The notes under the pieces were generated by a model. That model worked only from the letters and a program-made list of their open reading frames with translations. It did no database searches and was not told the origin of the DNA. Positions 8,531 through 18,020 of a stretch of DNA of 64,000 nt are shown here, one piece after another (positions within the stretch are counted from its first letter, which is position 1; each line of letters opens with the position of its first letter). A program made the position numbers and the translations under genes. The stretch is from Marinibacterium anthonyi. Lineage in GTDB: Bacteria > Pseudomonadota > Alphaproteobacteria > Rhodobacterales > Rhodobacteraceae. The stretch spans positions 1-64,000 of the forward strand of contig CP031594.1 in NCBI GenBank assembly GCA_003217735.2, written 5' to 3'.

Positions 8531-8659
8531 ACCCATCGGGGGCGGCGATGCCGTCCCCACGCCCTTGCGGGTGGGATGTGGTTTCGTGTTACCCTTGCCG
8601 GACCCACGCCAAACCAATGCCGAACCAATTCCCCCGGCGGCCGGAAAAGGACCAGACCC

Positions 8660-9475
8660 ATGCCCGGTGCCGTATCGCTGACCCAGGATGTGCAGCGCCG
8701 GATCGAGGCGGGGCGGGACGATCTGCCCGGCGCGCTGGCGCGGATCGCCGATTTCATCCTGAAGGAACCCGAGGTCGCCGTGCGTGCCTCGATGGCGGAC
8801 CTGGCGGACCTGACGGGAAGCGGCGAGGCCAGCATCATGCGGTTCTGCCGGCGGCTGGGGTTCGAAGGGTTCCGGTCCTTCAAGATCTCCCTGGCCTCCG
8901 ACATCGCCTATCGCAGCGGGGCGGCGCCGCGCGAAAGCGACCTGGGGACGCGGATCACCGATGCCGTGCGCGCCACCATCGACGGCACCAGCCCGCAGGA
9001 TCTGCGCGAGGTGGCGGAACGGCTTGTCGCGGCGCGCCACATCGACATCTTCGGCGCAGGGGTCACCGGGTCGGTGGCGCAGCTGTACGCGTACCGCTTT
9101 TCCCGCCTTGGACTGGTGGCGCGCGGGTTGCAGGACCCGGTCGTCGCCGAAGAGATCACCGGCGCGCTGGATCGCCGGTCGGTCTATGTCACGATCTCCG
9201 AAACCGGGCTGACGGCCCAGACCGAACGGCTGCTGACGGCGGCGGCGGAACGCGGCGCCTATCGTGTCGCCGTATCGGGCCGGCGGATCGCCGACCTGGA
9301 CCGGCTGTGCGACAAGCTGCTGATCACCACGCCCCTGTCGCCCCTGCCCGAACGCGGAGAGCTGGGGCCGAGCGTTGCCAAGATCGTGCTGTGCGAAATG
9401 CTGGCCGAGCAGGTGAAGCTGCTGCAGGCCGAGGACCGGGACGAGGACGGGGATGGGGCCGCGGCAAGGCGATAG
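8660..9475 (+). CDS. RpiR/MurR-family transcriptional regulator
   Basis: 271 aa from ATG 8660, preceded by GGAAAAGGA; the frame upstream is not family-like. Residues about 1-80 are an HTH_6 domain (ASMADLADLTGSGEASIMRFCRRLGF, the recognition helix being EASIMRFCRRL). Residues about 110-250 form a SIS sugar-phosphate-binding domain (IDIFGAGVTGSVAQLYAYRF, then YVTISETGLTAQT, where Ser/Thr and Gly residues normally hold the phosphate). It probably controls the isomerase and the divergent importer in response to a phosphorylated sugar. It converges with the lipoprotein gene; 15 bp separate the stops. Confidence 0.92.
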   Translation: MPGAVSLTQDVQRRIEAGRDDLPGALARIADFILKEPEVAVRASMADLADLTGSGEASIMRFCRRLGFEGFRSFKISLASDIAYRSGAAPRESDLGTRITDAVRATIDGTSPQDLREVAERLVAARHIDIFGAGVTGSVAQLYAYRFSRLGLVARGLQDPVVAEEITGALDRRSVYVTISETGLTAQTERLLTAAAERGAYRVAVSGRRIADLDRLCDKLLITTPLSPLPERGELGPSVAKIVLCEMLAEQVKLLQAEDRDEDGDGAAARR

Positions 9476-9490
9476 CGTGCCGCGAAACGG

Positions 9491-10111
9491 TCAGCGGATG
9501 CCGGACCGGGCGATTTCGGCGCCCAGCGACGTGACCAACCGGCTCATCGCGGCGGAAATATCGGAATAATCCGGGGTGCCGTCCTGCGTTTGGGGCAGGG
9601 GTTCCGTCAGCACGCTGCGGCCCATGCGGATCACGCTGTCGGTGCCGGGGTTCAGCACAGTCCAGCGCGCGTCCAGCGTGACGATCCCGTCGGACCCGGC
9701 CTCGAACCCGTTGACCTGGACCAGCACCTGGTAACGCAGCGTGTCCGACGTGGTCCAGGGGAACAGGTGGATGCGGTCGGTTCCCAGCTGCCTGGACAGG
9801 GATTCGCCCAGGACGACCTGGAAATTGCCGGACAGGTTGCCGCCCCATCGGTTCAGGTTGTTGATCTGCAGGCCCGTCGGACCGTCGCGAGTGACGATTT
9901 CGGCGCGGTCCAGGTATTCGGGGATGGTGATCGGCCCGACACCCACCGAAACGCCGTTGCGCCGGGTGGTCTGGGCGCCCGGGGCCGGCTGCGGTGTGGC
10001 ACCGGCGTCGGGGGACAGCCTGAAATAGTTGGGCGGCTGACCGGAACAGGCGGTCAGCAACAGCGCCAGCGGCACAATCAGGAACGGGCGGAAACCGGGT
10101 ACTGCAATCAT
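9491..10111 (-). CDS. PqiC/ABC-auxiliary-type lipoprotein
   Basis: 206 aa lipoprotein of the PqiC-like (ABC-type transport auxiliary) family. The N-terminal signal ends in a lipobox LLTAC (Cys about residue 22), predicting lipidation and outer-membrane anchoring. The body has the expected IGVGPITIPEYLDR-like strand region and QLGTDRIHLFPW. It is the last gene of the MlaE-MlaF-MCE operon, 14 bp after the MCE gene, where such lipoproteins dock the MCE channel to the outer membrane. Confidence 0.88.
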   Translation of the reverse strand: MIAVPGFRPFLIVPLALLLTACSGQPPNYFRLSPDAGATPQPAPGAQTTRRNGVSVGVGPITIPEYLDRAEIVTRDGPTGLQINNLNRWGGNLSGNFQVVLGESLSRQLGTDRIHLFPWTTSDTLRYQVLVQVNGFEAGSDGIVTLDARWTVLNPGTDSVIRMGRSVLTEPLPQTQDGTPDYSDISAAMSRLVTSLGAEIARSGIR

Positions 10112-10125
10112 GATCCTGTCCTGCC

Positions 10126-11598
10126 CTATCTGTTGCCCGTCAGCAAGGCGCTGGGGTTGCGTTCAAGGTAATCCGCCAGCCGGCGCAACGATGTCGCGGC
10201 GCGCCGGACCTCGGCCAGGGTCGCTTCGACCTGGGCCACCGTCGGCGAATTCGGCCGCACCAGAGATCCGACGCCTTGGATGGCGCTGCGGGCATCGTCG
10301 GTGGCGCCCTGCGCGCTGTCCAGCACGCCGTCGGCCTTGGTCATCAACCGGGCTGCATCGCTGCTGACCTGGGCGATCATGGTGCGGATGTCGCCGATCG
10401 CGGCATCGGAATTGTCCAGCGTCGACCGGGCCGAGGCCATGGCCGCGCTGGCGTCCTGCAGCAGCGGATCCAGCCGCGTATCGAGGCTGGCGGCCAGGTT
10501 GCCGACGTTCTCGATCGGGCCGCGGGCGCCATTCAGCGTTTCGGTCGCCGACGTCAGCGCCAGCCGGGCATCGGCGATGAACGGTCCGGCCTCGCGGTCG
10601 AGCGTGTCGAGCAGGGTCTGCGTCTTTTCGACGGCGATGCGCGCCGCGGCCAGGGTTTCCTGCACGTTGGTGGCCAGCGGTCCGATGTCGCCGCCCAGGT
10701 CCTGGATCACCGTGCCGGCATTCTGCGCCACGCTGTCGATCGTGCCCAGCGTCGTGCGCGCCTGGCCCATCGTCGCGTCCAGCGTCGCGGCCAGCGGGGC
10801 GATCTGGGTCGAGACGGTGTCGGCGACGGACTTCAGCCTGACCAGCGCGTCGGCGGCGATCTGAAAGACCTCGCCGGGTTTCATGGCCAGCCGGTTGCGG
10901 GCCTCTTCGACGGTCTGGCGGATGCCGGTGACCGTGGCGGTGATGTCGTCGACCAGCGGCGTGATCCGGCCCGACACCGCATCAACGGCCTTGCTGATCT
11001 GCACCACGCTGTCCGAGGTCGCGGTGATCGCAGTTTCGATCTTTTCGGCGATCTCTTCCAGCGGCAGTTCCTGCGCCAGGTCGGCCAGGCGGGTGACGCT
11101 GGCCTTCAGCTTTTCCATGTCCGACGGCAGGGTCGGGATCTCGGGGTAGCGGGACTCGATTTTGGTCAGGTTGGCCCGGGTCGAGGGCTTGAAGTCCAGC
11201 TCGACGCTGAGCTGGCCGGTGACGAAGGACTGCATGCCCAGCTCTGCACGCAGGCCGTGGTCGATCATCTGCTGTGTGGCGCCCTTGTGTTCGACTGTCA
11301 GGCCCTGGATCTTGGACGGGTCCAGTTCGATGTCGACGGGAATGTAGATGCCGATGTTGCCGCGCGTTCCGGGAAGGAAGGTGATGCCGATATTGGTGAC
11401 CTGGCCCAGCCTCACACCCCGGAAATTGACCGGCGCGCCGACCTGCAGCCCGGCCACCGAACCTTCGAAGTACAGCACGAAGCGTTCGGTCGGCGCGAAC
11501 AGGTTGCGTCCGCCGAAGACCATGACGCAGGCCAGGGCCAGCGCGAAGGCGCCGACCACGAAGAGCCCGATGCGCTTGGGATCGGCCTTGCGGCTCAC
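10126..11598 (-). CDS. mlaD: MCE-domain (MlaD-family) lipid transport protein
   Basis: 490 aa. One N-terminal transmembrane helix (about residues 9-30), then an MCE domain (about 38-118: FVLYFEGSVAGLQVGAPV, NFRGVRLGQVTNI), then a very long helical region of repeated Thr/Ala/Asp-rich heptad-like segments reaching the C-terminus. Single-MCE proteins with long helical tails resemble the tube-forming PqiB/Mce designs and could bridge the periplasm, with the PqiC-like lipoprotein at the outer membrane. Overlaps mlaF by 4 bp (ATGA). Much longer than E. coli MlaD (183 aa), so the symbol marks family only. Confidence 0.88.
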   Translation of the reverse strand: MSRKADPKRIGLFVVGAFALALACVMVFGGRNLFAPTERFVLYFEGSVAGLQVGAPVNFRGVRLGQVTNIGITFLPGTRGNIGIYIPVDIELDPSKIQGLTVEHKGATQQMIDHGLRAELGMQSFVTGQLSVELDFKPSTRANLTKIESRYPEIPTLPSDMEKLKASVTRLADLAQELPLEEIAEKIETAITATSDSVVQISKAVDAVSGRITPLVDDITATVTGIRQTVEEARNRLAMKPGEVFQIAADALVRLKSVADTVSTQIAPLAATLDATMGQARTTLGTIDSVAQNAGTVIQDLGGDIGPLATNVQETLAAARIAVEKTQTLLDTLDREAGPFIADARLALTSATETLNGARGPIENVGNLAASLDTRLDPLLQDASAAMASARSTLDNSDAAIGDIRTMIAQVSSDAARLMTKADGVLDSAQGATDDARSAIQGVGSLVRPNSPTVAQVEATLAEVRRAATSLRRLADYLERNPSALLTGNR

Positions 11599-12437
11599 GT
11601 CGGGGTCTCGTGTGTCGGGGTGCCTTGGGCTTGGGGCATGTCCACCTCGTTGGTCCCGCCTTGGGGCGGGCTTGTGTCAGACGGGTCCGGGGTCCCGCGG
11701 TTCAGGAATTCGCGCACATCCGCGTTGGGGCTGTGATCGCGCAGCTCCCTGGGGTCGCCCGAGGCAATCATCGTCCGGGTCACCGGATCAAGGAAGATCG
11801 AATTGTTGCCGATTGCGAAAATGCTGTCCAGTTCATGGGTGACCACGACGATCGTCGTTTCAAGACTGTCGCGCAGTTCCAGGATCAGGTCGTCCAGCCG
11901 TTTCGAGCTGATCGGATCCAGCCCCGCCGAGGGTTCGTCGAAGAACAGGATCCCAGGATCCAGCGCCATCGCCCGGGCGATGCCCGCGCGTTTCTGCATG
12001 CCGCCGCTGATCTCGGAGGGATAATAATCCTCGAACCCCGCCAGGCCGACCAGCGCCAGTTTCATCGACGACAGGTCGCGGATGTCCGACGGGCTGAGGT
12101 CGGTGTATTCGCCAAGCGGCAGGCCGACGTTTTCGGCCAATGTCATCGAACTCCAGAGCGCGCCGCTTTGGTACAATACGCCGAAACCGCGCATCATCTC
12201 TTCGCGGTGCGACGGATCGGCGGGCCAGAACTGGCCGCTGTCGTAGCCCACGGTGCCGGTGGCCGGTGGCTTGAGGCCAATCAGGCATTTCAGGACCGTG
12301 CTCTTGCCGCAGCCGCTGCCGCCCATGATGATGAAGATGTCGCCGTGATCGACCTGGAAATTCAGGTCCTTCTGGATGACGAAATCGCCATAAGCCAGGG
12401 TCAGGTCGCGCACCTCGATATGGGGTTGGGGCGCCAT
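11595..12437 (-). CDS. mlaF: Mla-type lipid ABC transporter ATP-binding protein
   Basis: 280 aa cytosolic ATPase. Walker A GGSGCGKST, Q-loop VLYQSGALWSSM (the LYQ.GAL.SS pattern typical of MlaF), signature ISGGMQKRAGIARA, Walker B ILFFDEPSAGLDP, then VVTHELDS. The last 35 residues are a Pro/Gln/Thr-rich tail. It starts 3 bp after the permease stop and overlaps the MCE gene, so the permease, ATPase and MCE protein are made together. Confidence 0.93.
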   Translation of the reverse strand: MAPQPHIEVRDLTLAYGDFVIQKDLNFQVDHGDIFIIMGGSGCGKSTVLKCLIGLKPPATGTVGYDSGQFWPADPSHREEMMRGFGVLYQSGALWSSMTLAENVGLPLGEYTDLSPSDIRDLSSMKLALVGLAGFEDYYPSEISGGMQKRAGIARAMALDPGILFFDEPSAGLDPISSKRLDDLILELRDSLETTIVVVTHELDSIFAIGNNSIFLDPVTRTMIASGDPRELRDHSPNADVREFLNRGTPDPSDTSPPQGGTNEVDMPQAQGTPTHETPT

Positions 12438-12440
12438 GGG

Positions 12441-13598
12441 TCAGATCCCCAGCACATTGGTGACGACGGCAAAGACCCCGTCGAAGACGATGATCAGCAC
12501 GATGGCCATGACCACGGCCGATGTCGCCGCATCGCCCACGGCGGAGGCGCTGCGGCCTGACTGGATGCCTTTCAGGCATCCCGAAATGGCGACGATGATG
12601 CCGAAGAAGATGCTTTTGATCACCCCCAGCGAGAAATCGGTCAGCGTCGTGCTGAGCGCGGTTTCCAGGTAATATTCGGTCGGCGTGAGCCCCAGCATGC
12701 CGACGCCCACGACGGCGCCGCCCAGGATGCCCATGATATTGGCATAGATGGTCAGCAGCGGCATCATCAGGATCAGTGCCAGCATCCGCGGCAGCACCAG
12801 AAATTCCATCGGCGAGAATCCCAGCGTGCGGAAGGCGTCGATTTCCTCGTTCACCTGCATGGTGCCCAGCTGCGCGGCAAAGGCGGCCCCGGTGCGGCCG
12901 GCCAGGATGATGCCGGTCATGATCGCGCCCATCTCGCGCGCCATGGCGATCGAGACCAGGTCGGCCACGTAGATCTGCGCGCCGAACGGGCGCAGCTGGA
13001 TGGCGCCGACAAAGGCCAGGATCAGCCCGATCAGGACCGAGATCAGCGCGACGATGGGCAGCGCCCGAATGCCGCAATCCTCGATCATCACCATCAGGTC
13101 GCTGCGGCGGAACCGGGCGCGGCCCCGGGCGCAATTGCCAAGCGCGATGGCCGCCTCGCCCAGGAAGGTCACGAAATCCATCAGGTCCTTGCGGGCGGCC
13201 AGGACCTGGGCGCCAAGGCGGGCCAGCCAGTTCTGGTGCGTCTCGGTCCGGCGGGCCCCCTGGCGTTCGGGAACGGCGGTGGCCATGACGATCAGGCGCT
13301 GCGCCCCGGGCGGCAACCCGTCAAGGTCGAAGGTCAGCCCCTGGGCGCGGCCCTTGTCCAGCACATGCAGCACGGCGGTGACAAAGCTGCTGTCCCAGCG
13401 GGTCAGTCCGGCGGTGTCGAAGGCGACCCTTTGCAAGTCCGATTGCGATCCGACCTGCGACCACAGCGCGGTGCTGCCAGGGGGCCGGGCGTTCAGGCTC
13501 CAGTCGCCCGAGAGGCCCAGCGTTCCCGTGCCGTCGTCCGCCATGCGAAGCGTCACCTGAACGGCGTCGGATAGGGGGGATGTGACAGCGGCCTTCAT
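12441..13598 (-). CDS. mlaE: STAS-fused MlaE-type permease
   Basis: 385 aa from ATG 13598 (MKAAVTSPLSDAVQ); the longer frame adds a poor Arg/Pro-rich lead. Residues about 10-115 form a STAS-like domain (LGLSGDWSL ... VAFDTAGLTRWDSSF), the role played by the separate MlaB in enteric bacteria. Residues about 130-385 are the MlaE permease: a helix, then ALPIVALISVLIGLI, VADLVSIAMAREMGAIM, GRTGAAFAAQLGTMQVNEEIDA and ILGGAVVG. First gene of the lipid transport operon. No MlaC-type periplasmic carrier is encoded here. Confidence 0.92.
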   Translation of the reverse strand: MKAAVTSPLSDAVQVTLRMADDGTGTLGLSGDWSLNARPPGSTALWSQVGSQSDLQRVAFDTAGLTRWDSSFVTAVLHVLDKGRAQGLTFDLDGLPPGAQRLIVMATAVPERQGARRTETHQNWLARLGAQVLAARKDLMDFVTFLGEAAIALGNCARGRARFRRSDLMVMIEDCGIRALPIVALISVLIGLILAFVGAIQLRPFGAQIYVADLVSIAMAREMGAIMTGIILAGRTGAAFAAQLGTMQVNEEIDAFRTLGFSPMEFLVLPRMLALILMMPLLTIYANIMGILGGAVVGVGMLGLTPTEYYLETALSTTLTDFSLGVIKSIFFGIIVAISGCLKGIQSGRSASAVGDAATSAVVMAIVLIIVFDGVFAVVTNVLGI

Positions 13599-14052
13599 GG
13601 TGCAAGTCGTTTCATGACTGACGAAAGCTGTAAAGGAGCCGCCGGCACGCGGCGGCCGGGGAGGTCCCGCCTGTGCCCGGGAAAGCGCGACCCGGTGGCG
13701 TGGCTGGGGGCCGGCCAAGGCGGCCTGCCGGGAGTTGGGACCGATCGGTGAGGCGTGCCGGTCGCGACGTCGGGCGGACGTGCCGGAAAATTCGGCAGAC
13801 CAGGGCAGCGGGACGGCGGTGTCGGTGGGCTTTGCGCTTGGGGCGAGCCTAAGGCACCGTTTTCATTACAAAAACGAAAGTGGTTTGGCGGCGGCCATGC
13901 TGCGGTCCGGGGCGCCGGTCACTGCAATTGCGCGGCCCATGCACCCGGGATCGACCCGATATCGATCCGATGGCCTCGTTTTGGATTGTAGTGTGAAAAT
14001 TCACATTATACACCGGTGACAAGAATCGCGACAGCAGGGAGCACAGACGGAC
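13599..14052. promoter_or_regulatory. Divergent intergenic region with TGTGA-N4-TCACA palindrome
   Basis: 454 bp without a gene between mlaE (minus) and hyuA (plus). Near its right end, TGTGAA-AA-TTCACA at 13992-14005 is a perfect 6-bp inverted repeat inside a wider TGTA...TACA symmetry, about 48 bp before the hyuA start. A near copy lies at 29606-29621 upstream of the second hyu operon. The rest is GC-rich, with no ORF or element that I can recognise. Confidence 0.6.
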
Positions 14053-16167
14053 GTGCACGCCGAGAGTGATGAGACATTTCGTATCGGGATCGATGTAGGG
14101 GGCACCTTCACCGACCTCGTGTTCCTGGGCAGTTCCGGGTCGCTTCTGACCCGCAAGGTGCCGACGACGCCGGGCCAGTATGGCAAGGGCATCGTCGGCG
14201 GCATCGACGCCACCCTGAAGGAAGAGGGTATCGCGGCCACCCGCGTCGACAGCGTGGTGCATGCGACGACCGTGGCCACCAACACGATCCTGGAAGGCCG
14301 GGGATCAAAAGCCGCGCTGATCACCACCAGGGGGTTCCGTGACGTGCTGGAATTCCGCCGTCTGCGCATCCCGCAGATGTACACGCTGAGCTTCAAGCGC
14401 CCCGAACCGCTGGTTCCGCGCAACCTGCGGTTTGAACTGGACGAACGGCTGTCGGGCGCCGGAGAGGTGGTGACGCCGCTGAACCTGGACGAGGTCGACG
14501 TGCTGGCCGATCGCCTGGCGCTGGAAGGCGTGGAAGCGGTCGCTGTCTGCCTGATCAATTCCTACGCCAACAAGGCGCATGAAACCGCCGTGGCCGAACG
14601 CCTGAAGCAACGGCTTCCGGGCGTCTACATCACCGCTTCGGCCGACCTGCTGCCCGAGATCCGCGAATACGAACGCACGTCGACGACGGTGGTGAACGCC
14701 TACCTCGGCCCCGTGCTGACGCGGTATTTCAACAGCCTGACGGAGTCGCTGAAGGGCATCGGCGTCGATGCGCCGGTGCAGGTGATGAAATCGGATGGCG
14801 GCGTGATGTCGGTGCAGGCGGCGACGCAAAAGCCCGCCTATATCGTGGAATCCGGGCCTTCGGCGGGCGTCATCGGCGCGGCCGACCTGGCGCGGTCCAA
14901 GAACCTGCCGGACCTCATCACGCTGGACATGGGCGGCACGACTGCCAAGGCGGCGATGGTCGAAGGCGGGGCCGTGGCCAAGACATCGGATTACGAGGTC
15001 GGCGCCGGGATCAACCTGTCGTCGCGGCTGGTCATGGGCGGCGGGCATGCGCTGAAGCTGCCGGTGATCGACATCTCGGAAATCGGCGCCGGGGGCGGGT
15101 CCATCGTGGGCTTTGACCGCGCGGGCGCAATGACCGTGGGGCCGCAAAGCGCGGGCGCCGATCCGGGGCCGGTGGCTTATGACGAGGGTGGCGAAAACCC
15201 GACGCTGACCGACGCGATGATCCTGCTGGGCTTCATCAACCCCGATTACCTTGTGGGCGGCGCGCTGAAACTGAACAGTGCGCTGGCCGAACAGGTCATG
15301 CGCGACAAGGTGGTGGCGCGCGTCGGCACCTCGCTTGAGGAAACCGCGCACGGGATCTTCCAGATCGCTGCCGGCACGATGGTGCGCGCGGTCAAGGCGG
15401 TGTCGACCTTCCGGGGCCGCGATCCGCGCGATTTCACGCTGTTCGCCATCGGCGGCAACGGCCCGGTGCTGGCCGCCGAGATCGCGGATGCACTGGATAT
15501 GAAGCGCGTGGTCATCCCGCTGAACCCCGGCGTCTTTTCCGCCTACGGCCTGTTGCGCACGCCCATCGAACAGGAACTGACGCAATCCTGCCTGGGCCTT
15601 GTCGATGCCGAAGGCGCGCCGATGCTGAATTCGGTCTACGAAGGCCTCGAAGCCCAGCTGCTAGAGCTGATGGCCGAGGAAGGCTGCCCGCCCGAGAAGG
15701 TGGACCTCTCTCGCCAGGCCGATCTGCGCTATCTCGGCCAGGCGCATGAACTGACCGTGCCGGTCACGGTGCGCGCCGACGGATCCGTCGATCTCGACGC
15801 GGTGCGCGCGGCCTTCCACGGCGAACACCGCCAGACCTATGGCCACGCGATCGACAGCGCCCCGATCCAAAGCGTGAACCTGCGTGTGGTCGGCACCGTG
15901 CCCCTGGACGGCGCCGTCGAGATCGACGTGCACGGTGCGCTGGACCGCACCGGTGATCTGCCCGCGCCGCGCCGGGTCTATTTCGGCGCCACCCATGGCA
16001 CCCATGAAACCCCGATCCTGCGCCGGTCGTCGCTGGGCGATGTCCCGCAGCAGGGCCCGCTGATCGTCGAGGAATACGACACGACCTGCATCGTCCCGCC
16101 CCATTGGGCCGCGGCCTGCGATGCCGGCGGCAATATCGTCCTGACCCGCATGGAGGCCGCAGAATGA
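14053..16167 (+). CDS. hyuA: Hydantoinase/oxoprolinase family protein, HyuA subunit (cluster 1)
   Basis: 704 aa, GTG start at 14053. Actin-like ATPase subunit of the hydantoinase/5-oxoprolinase/caprolactamase/acetophenone-carboxylase family. The phosphate-1 motif is IGIDVGGTFTDLVFLG (residues about 11-26), followed by HATTVATNTILEG, a second ATP motif LDMGGTTAKAAMV, and GAGGGSIVGFDRAG. It would use ATP to open a lactam or imide-like ring, or to carboxylate, together with HyuB. The gene overlaps hyuB (ATGA). Its neighbours, an amino-acid oxidase and RidA, suggest a product that is an amino acid. Substrate not assignable. Confidence 0.92.
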   Translation: MHAESDETFRIGIDVGGTFTDLVFLGSSGSLLTRKVPTTPGQYGKGIVGGIDATLKEEGIAATRVDSVVHATTVATNTILEGRGSKAALITTRGFRDVLEFRRLRIPQMYTLSFKRPEPLVPRNLRFELDERLSGAGEVVTPLNLDEVDVLADRLALEGVEAVAVCLINSYANKAHETAVAERLKQRLPGVYITASADLLPEIREYERTSTTVVNAYLGPVLTRYFNSLTESLKGIGVDAPVQVMKSDGGVMSVQAATQKPAYIVESGPSAGVIGAADLARSKNLPDLITLDMGGTTAKAAMVEGGAVAKTSDYEVGAGINLSSRLVMGGGHALKLPVIDISEIGAGGGSIVGFDRAGAMTVGPQSAGADPGPVAYDEGGENPTLTDAMILLGFINPDYLVGGALKLNSALAEQVMRDKVVARVGTSLEETAHGIFQIAAGTMVRAVKAVSTFRGRDPRDFTLFAIGGNGPVLAAEIADALDMKRVVIPLNPGVFSAYGLLRTPIEQELTQSCLGLVDAEGAPMLNSVYEGLEAQLLELMAEEGCPPEKVDLSRQADLRYLGQAHELTVPVTVRADGSVDLDAVRAAFHGEHRQTYGHAIDSAPIQSVNLRVVGTVPLDGAVEIDVHGALDRTGDLPAPRRVYFGATHGTHETPILRRSSLGDVPQQGPLIVEEYDTTCIVPPHWAAACDAGGNIVLTRMEAAE

Positions 16168-18017
16168 CCCAACGCACCGATCCGATCACCGCGCAGGTGA
16201 TCCGCAATGCGCTGTCGTCCATTTCCGACGAGATGGCGTTGGTCATCATGCGCACGGCCCATTCGGCCATCGTGCGGGATTCGATGGATTATTCCACCGG
16301 CCTGTGCGACCGGCACGGGCGCATCATCGCCCATGGCATGACCATGGCGCTGCACCTGGGATCCTTCCCCGACGCCATGCAGAAGCTGGTGGCGGCGACC
16401 GGAGACGACACCCATCCGGGCGATATCTTTGTCTTCAACGACCCCTACGTGGCGGGCGGCATGCACCTGCCCGACGTCTATATCGTCAAGCCGGTCTTCG
16501 TGGACGACGCTTTGGAAGGCTATGCCTGCACGCTGGTCCACCAGACCGACATGGGCGGGCTGGCGCCCGGGTCCACCGCCGTCTACGCCAAGGAGATCTA
16601 TCAGGAAGGCGTCCGCATCCCGATCCTGAAGCTGTACGACCGGGGCGTGGCCAACGACACCTTCTTCAAGATGATGGCGCTGAACACCCGCCTGCCCGAG
16701 ATGGTGATGGGCGACATGCAGTCCCAGATCGCCGCCGTCACCTCGGCCGGGCAGGCGTTCGAGGCGCTGGTGGGCAAGTACGGATCGCAGGTCTTCCGCG
16801 ACTTCATCGACGAGATGCACGCGAAGTCAGAAGAGATGATGCGCGAGGAGATCCGCGCGCTGCCCGACGGGACCTACAGGTTCACCGATTACGTCGACGG
16901 TCTGGGCGAACAACCCGAGGAGATCCGCCTGGAGCTGGCGATCGTCATCGACGGCGACGGGATCACCATCGACTGGACCGGGTCTTCGGACGAGGTGAAG
17001 GGCGCGATCAACTGCCCGATCCCCTTCACCAAGGCGGCGGGCTACCTGGCGGTGAAATGTGTCACCGACGCCGACATCCCGAATTTCGAAGGCTTTACCT
17101 ATCCGATCAGGACGATCGCGCCAGAAGGCTGCATCGTCAACCCGCGCCCCCCTGCGGCTTGCGCGGCCCGCGCGCTGATGGGCTGGCGGATGCTGGATAC
17201 GCTTTTCGGCGCGCTGGGTCAGATCCTGCCCGATCGGGTTCCGGCAGCGGGCGAGGGCGGCGTGACCTTCCCGGTGATCGCCGGGCGGATGAATGGCGAG
17301 GCCTTCGTGTGCACCGAAACGCTGGCCGGTTCGGGCGGCGCCTTTCCGTGGCGCGACGGCGAACACGGCATCCCCAACCCGGGCGGCAACGGCACCAACC
17401 AGCCGGTCGAGATGATCGAGGCGCAGTTCCCCGTGCGGATGACGCGCTATGGGCTGGTGCAGAATTCCGGCGGGCCGGGCAAGTACCGGGGCGCTCCGGC
17501 ATTCGTGCGCGAATACGAACTGCTGGCGCCCGAGGCCGGGTTGATCATGCGGTCCGACCGTCGCCGGCACCTGCCGTATGGCGTCGACGGCGGTGCGCCG
17601 GGCACACCCTGTTACAACATCCTGAACCCGGGTGACGGGCAGGTCGTCCTGCCGGTGATGCCGATGGAGCAGGTGCCGATGAAGGCCGGCGATGTCTTCT
17701 GCCATATCTCGGCCGGCGGCGCGGGCAATGGCGATGCGCTGGAACGCGATCCGGCGCTGGTGGCCGAGGACCTGCTGCTGGAGCTGATCACGCCCGAATA
17801 TGCGCGCGAGGTCTATGGCGTCGTGCTGGCCGAGGATGGCAGCCCCGACATGGCCGCGACCGAAGCCCGGCGGGCGAAGCTGCGCACCACGCGCGGGCCG
17901 GGCGTCGACACGACCTACCTGCGCCATTACCTGGCCCCGCTGAACCTGACCGCGCCTGTGATCGACGGGGAACGCCTGTTCTCGTGCGCGGCCCTGCCGA
18001 AGCTGGCGGCGGAATAG
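16164..18017 (+). CDS. hyuB: Hydantoinase/oxoprolinase family protein, HyuB subunit (cluster 1)
   Basis: 617 aa from the ATG overlapping the hyuA stop. HyuB-type catalytic partner with the family's N-terminal pattern VIRNALSSISDEMALVIMRT, HSAIVRDSMDYSTG and PGDIFVFNDPYVAGGMHLPD, and the later GGAFPWRDGEHG, NSGGPGKYRG segments. About 80 residues longer than the HyuB of cluster 2, mostly at the C-terminus. Forms the enzyme with the preceding HyuA. Followed after 3 bp by the oxidase gene. Confidence 0.92.
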   Translation: MTQRTDPITAQVIRNALSSISDEMALVIMRTAHSAIVRDSMDYSTGLCDRHGRIIAHGMTMALHLGSFPDAMQKLVAATGDDTHPGDIFVFNDPYVAGGMHLPDVYIVKPVFVDDALEGYACTLVHQTDMGGLAPGSTAVYAKEIYQEGVRIPILKLYDRGVANDTFFKMMALNTRLPEMVMGDMQSQIAAVTSAGQAFEALVGKYGSQVFRDFIDEMHAKSEEMMREEIRALPDGTYRFTDYVDGLGEQPEEIRLELAIVIDGDGITIDWTGSSDEVKGAINCPIPFTKAAGYLAVKCVTDADIPNFEGFTYPIRTIAPEGCIVNPRPPAACAARALMGWRMLDTLFGALGQILPDRVPAAGEGGVTFPVIAGRMNGEAFVCTETLAGSGGAFPWRDGEHGIPNPGGNGTNQPVEMIEAQFPVRMTRYGLVQNSGGPGKYRGAPAFVREYELLAPEAGLIMRSDRRRHLPYGVDGGAPGTPCYNILNPGDGQVVLPVMPMEQVPMKAGDVFCHISAGGAGNGDALERDPALVAEDLLLELITPEYAREVYGVVLAEDGSPDMAATEARRAKLRTTRGPGVDTTYLRHYLAPLNLTAPVIDGERLFSCAALPKLAAE

Positions 18018-18020
18018 GTC

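Noticed and set aside
13992-14005. CRP-type site (TGTGA...TCACA)
   Set aside because: The CRP consensus has a 6-bp spacer; both copies here have 4 bp, so a different regulator is more likely.
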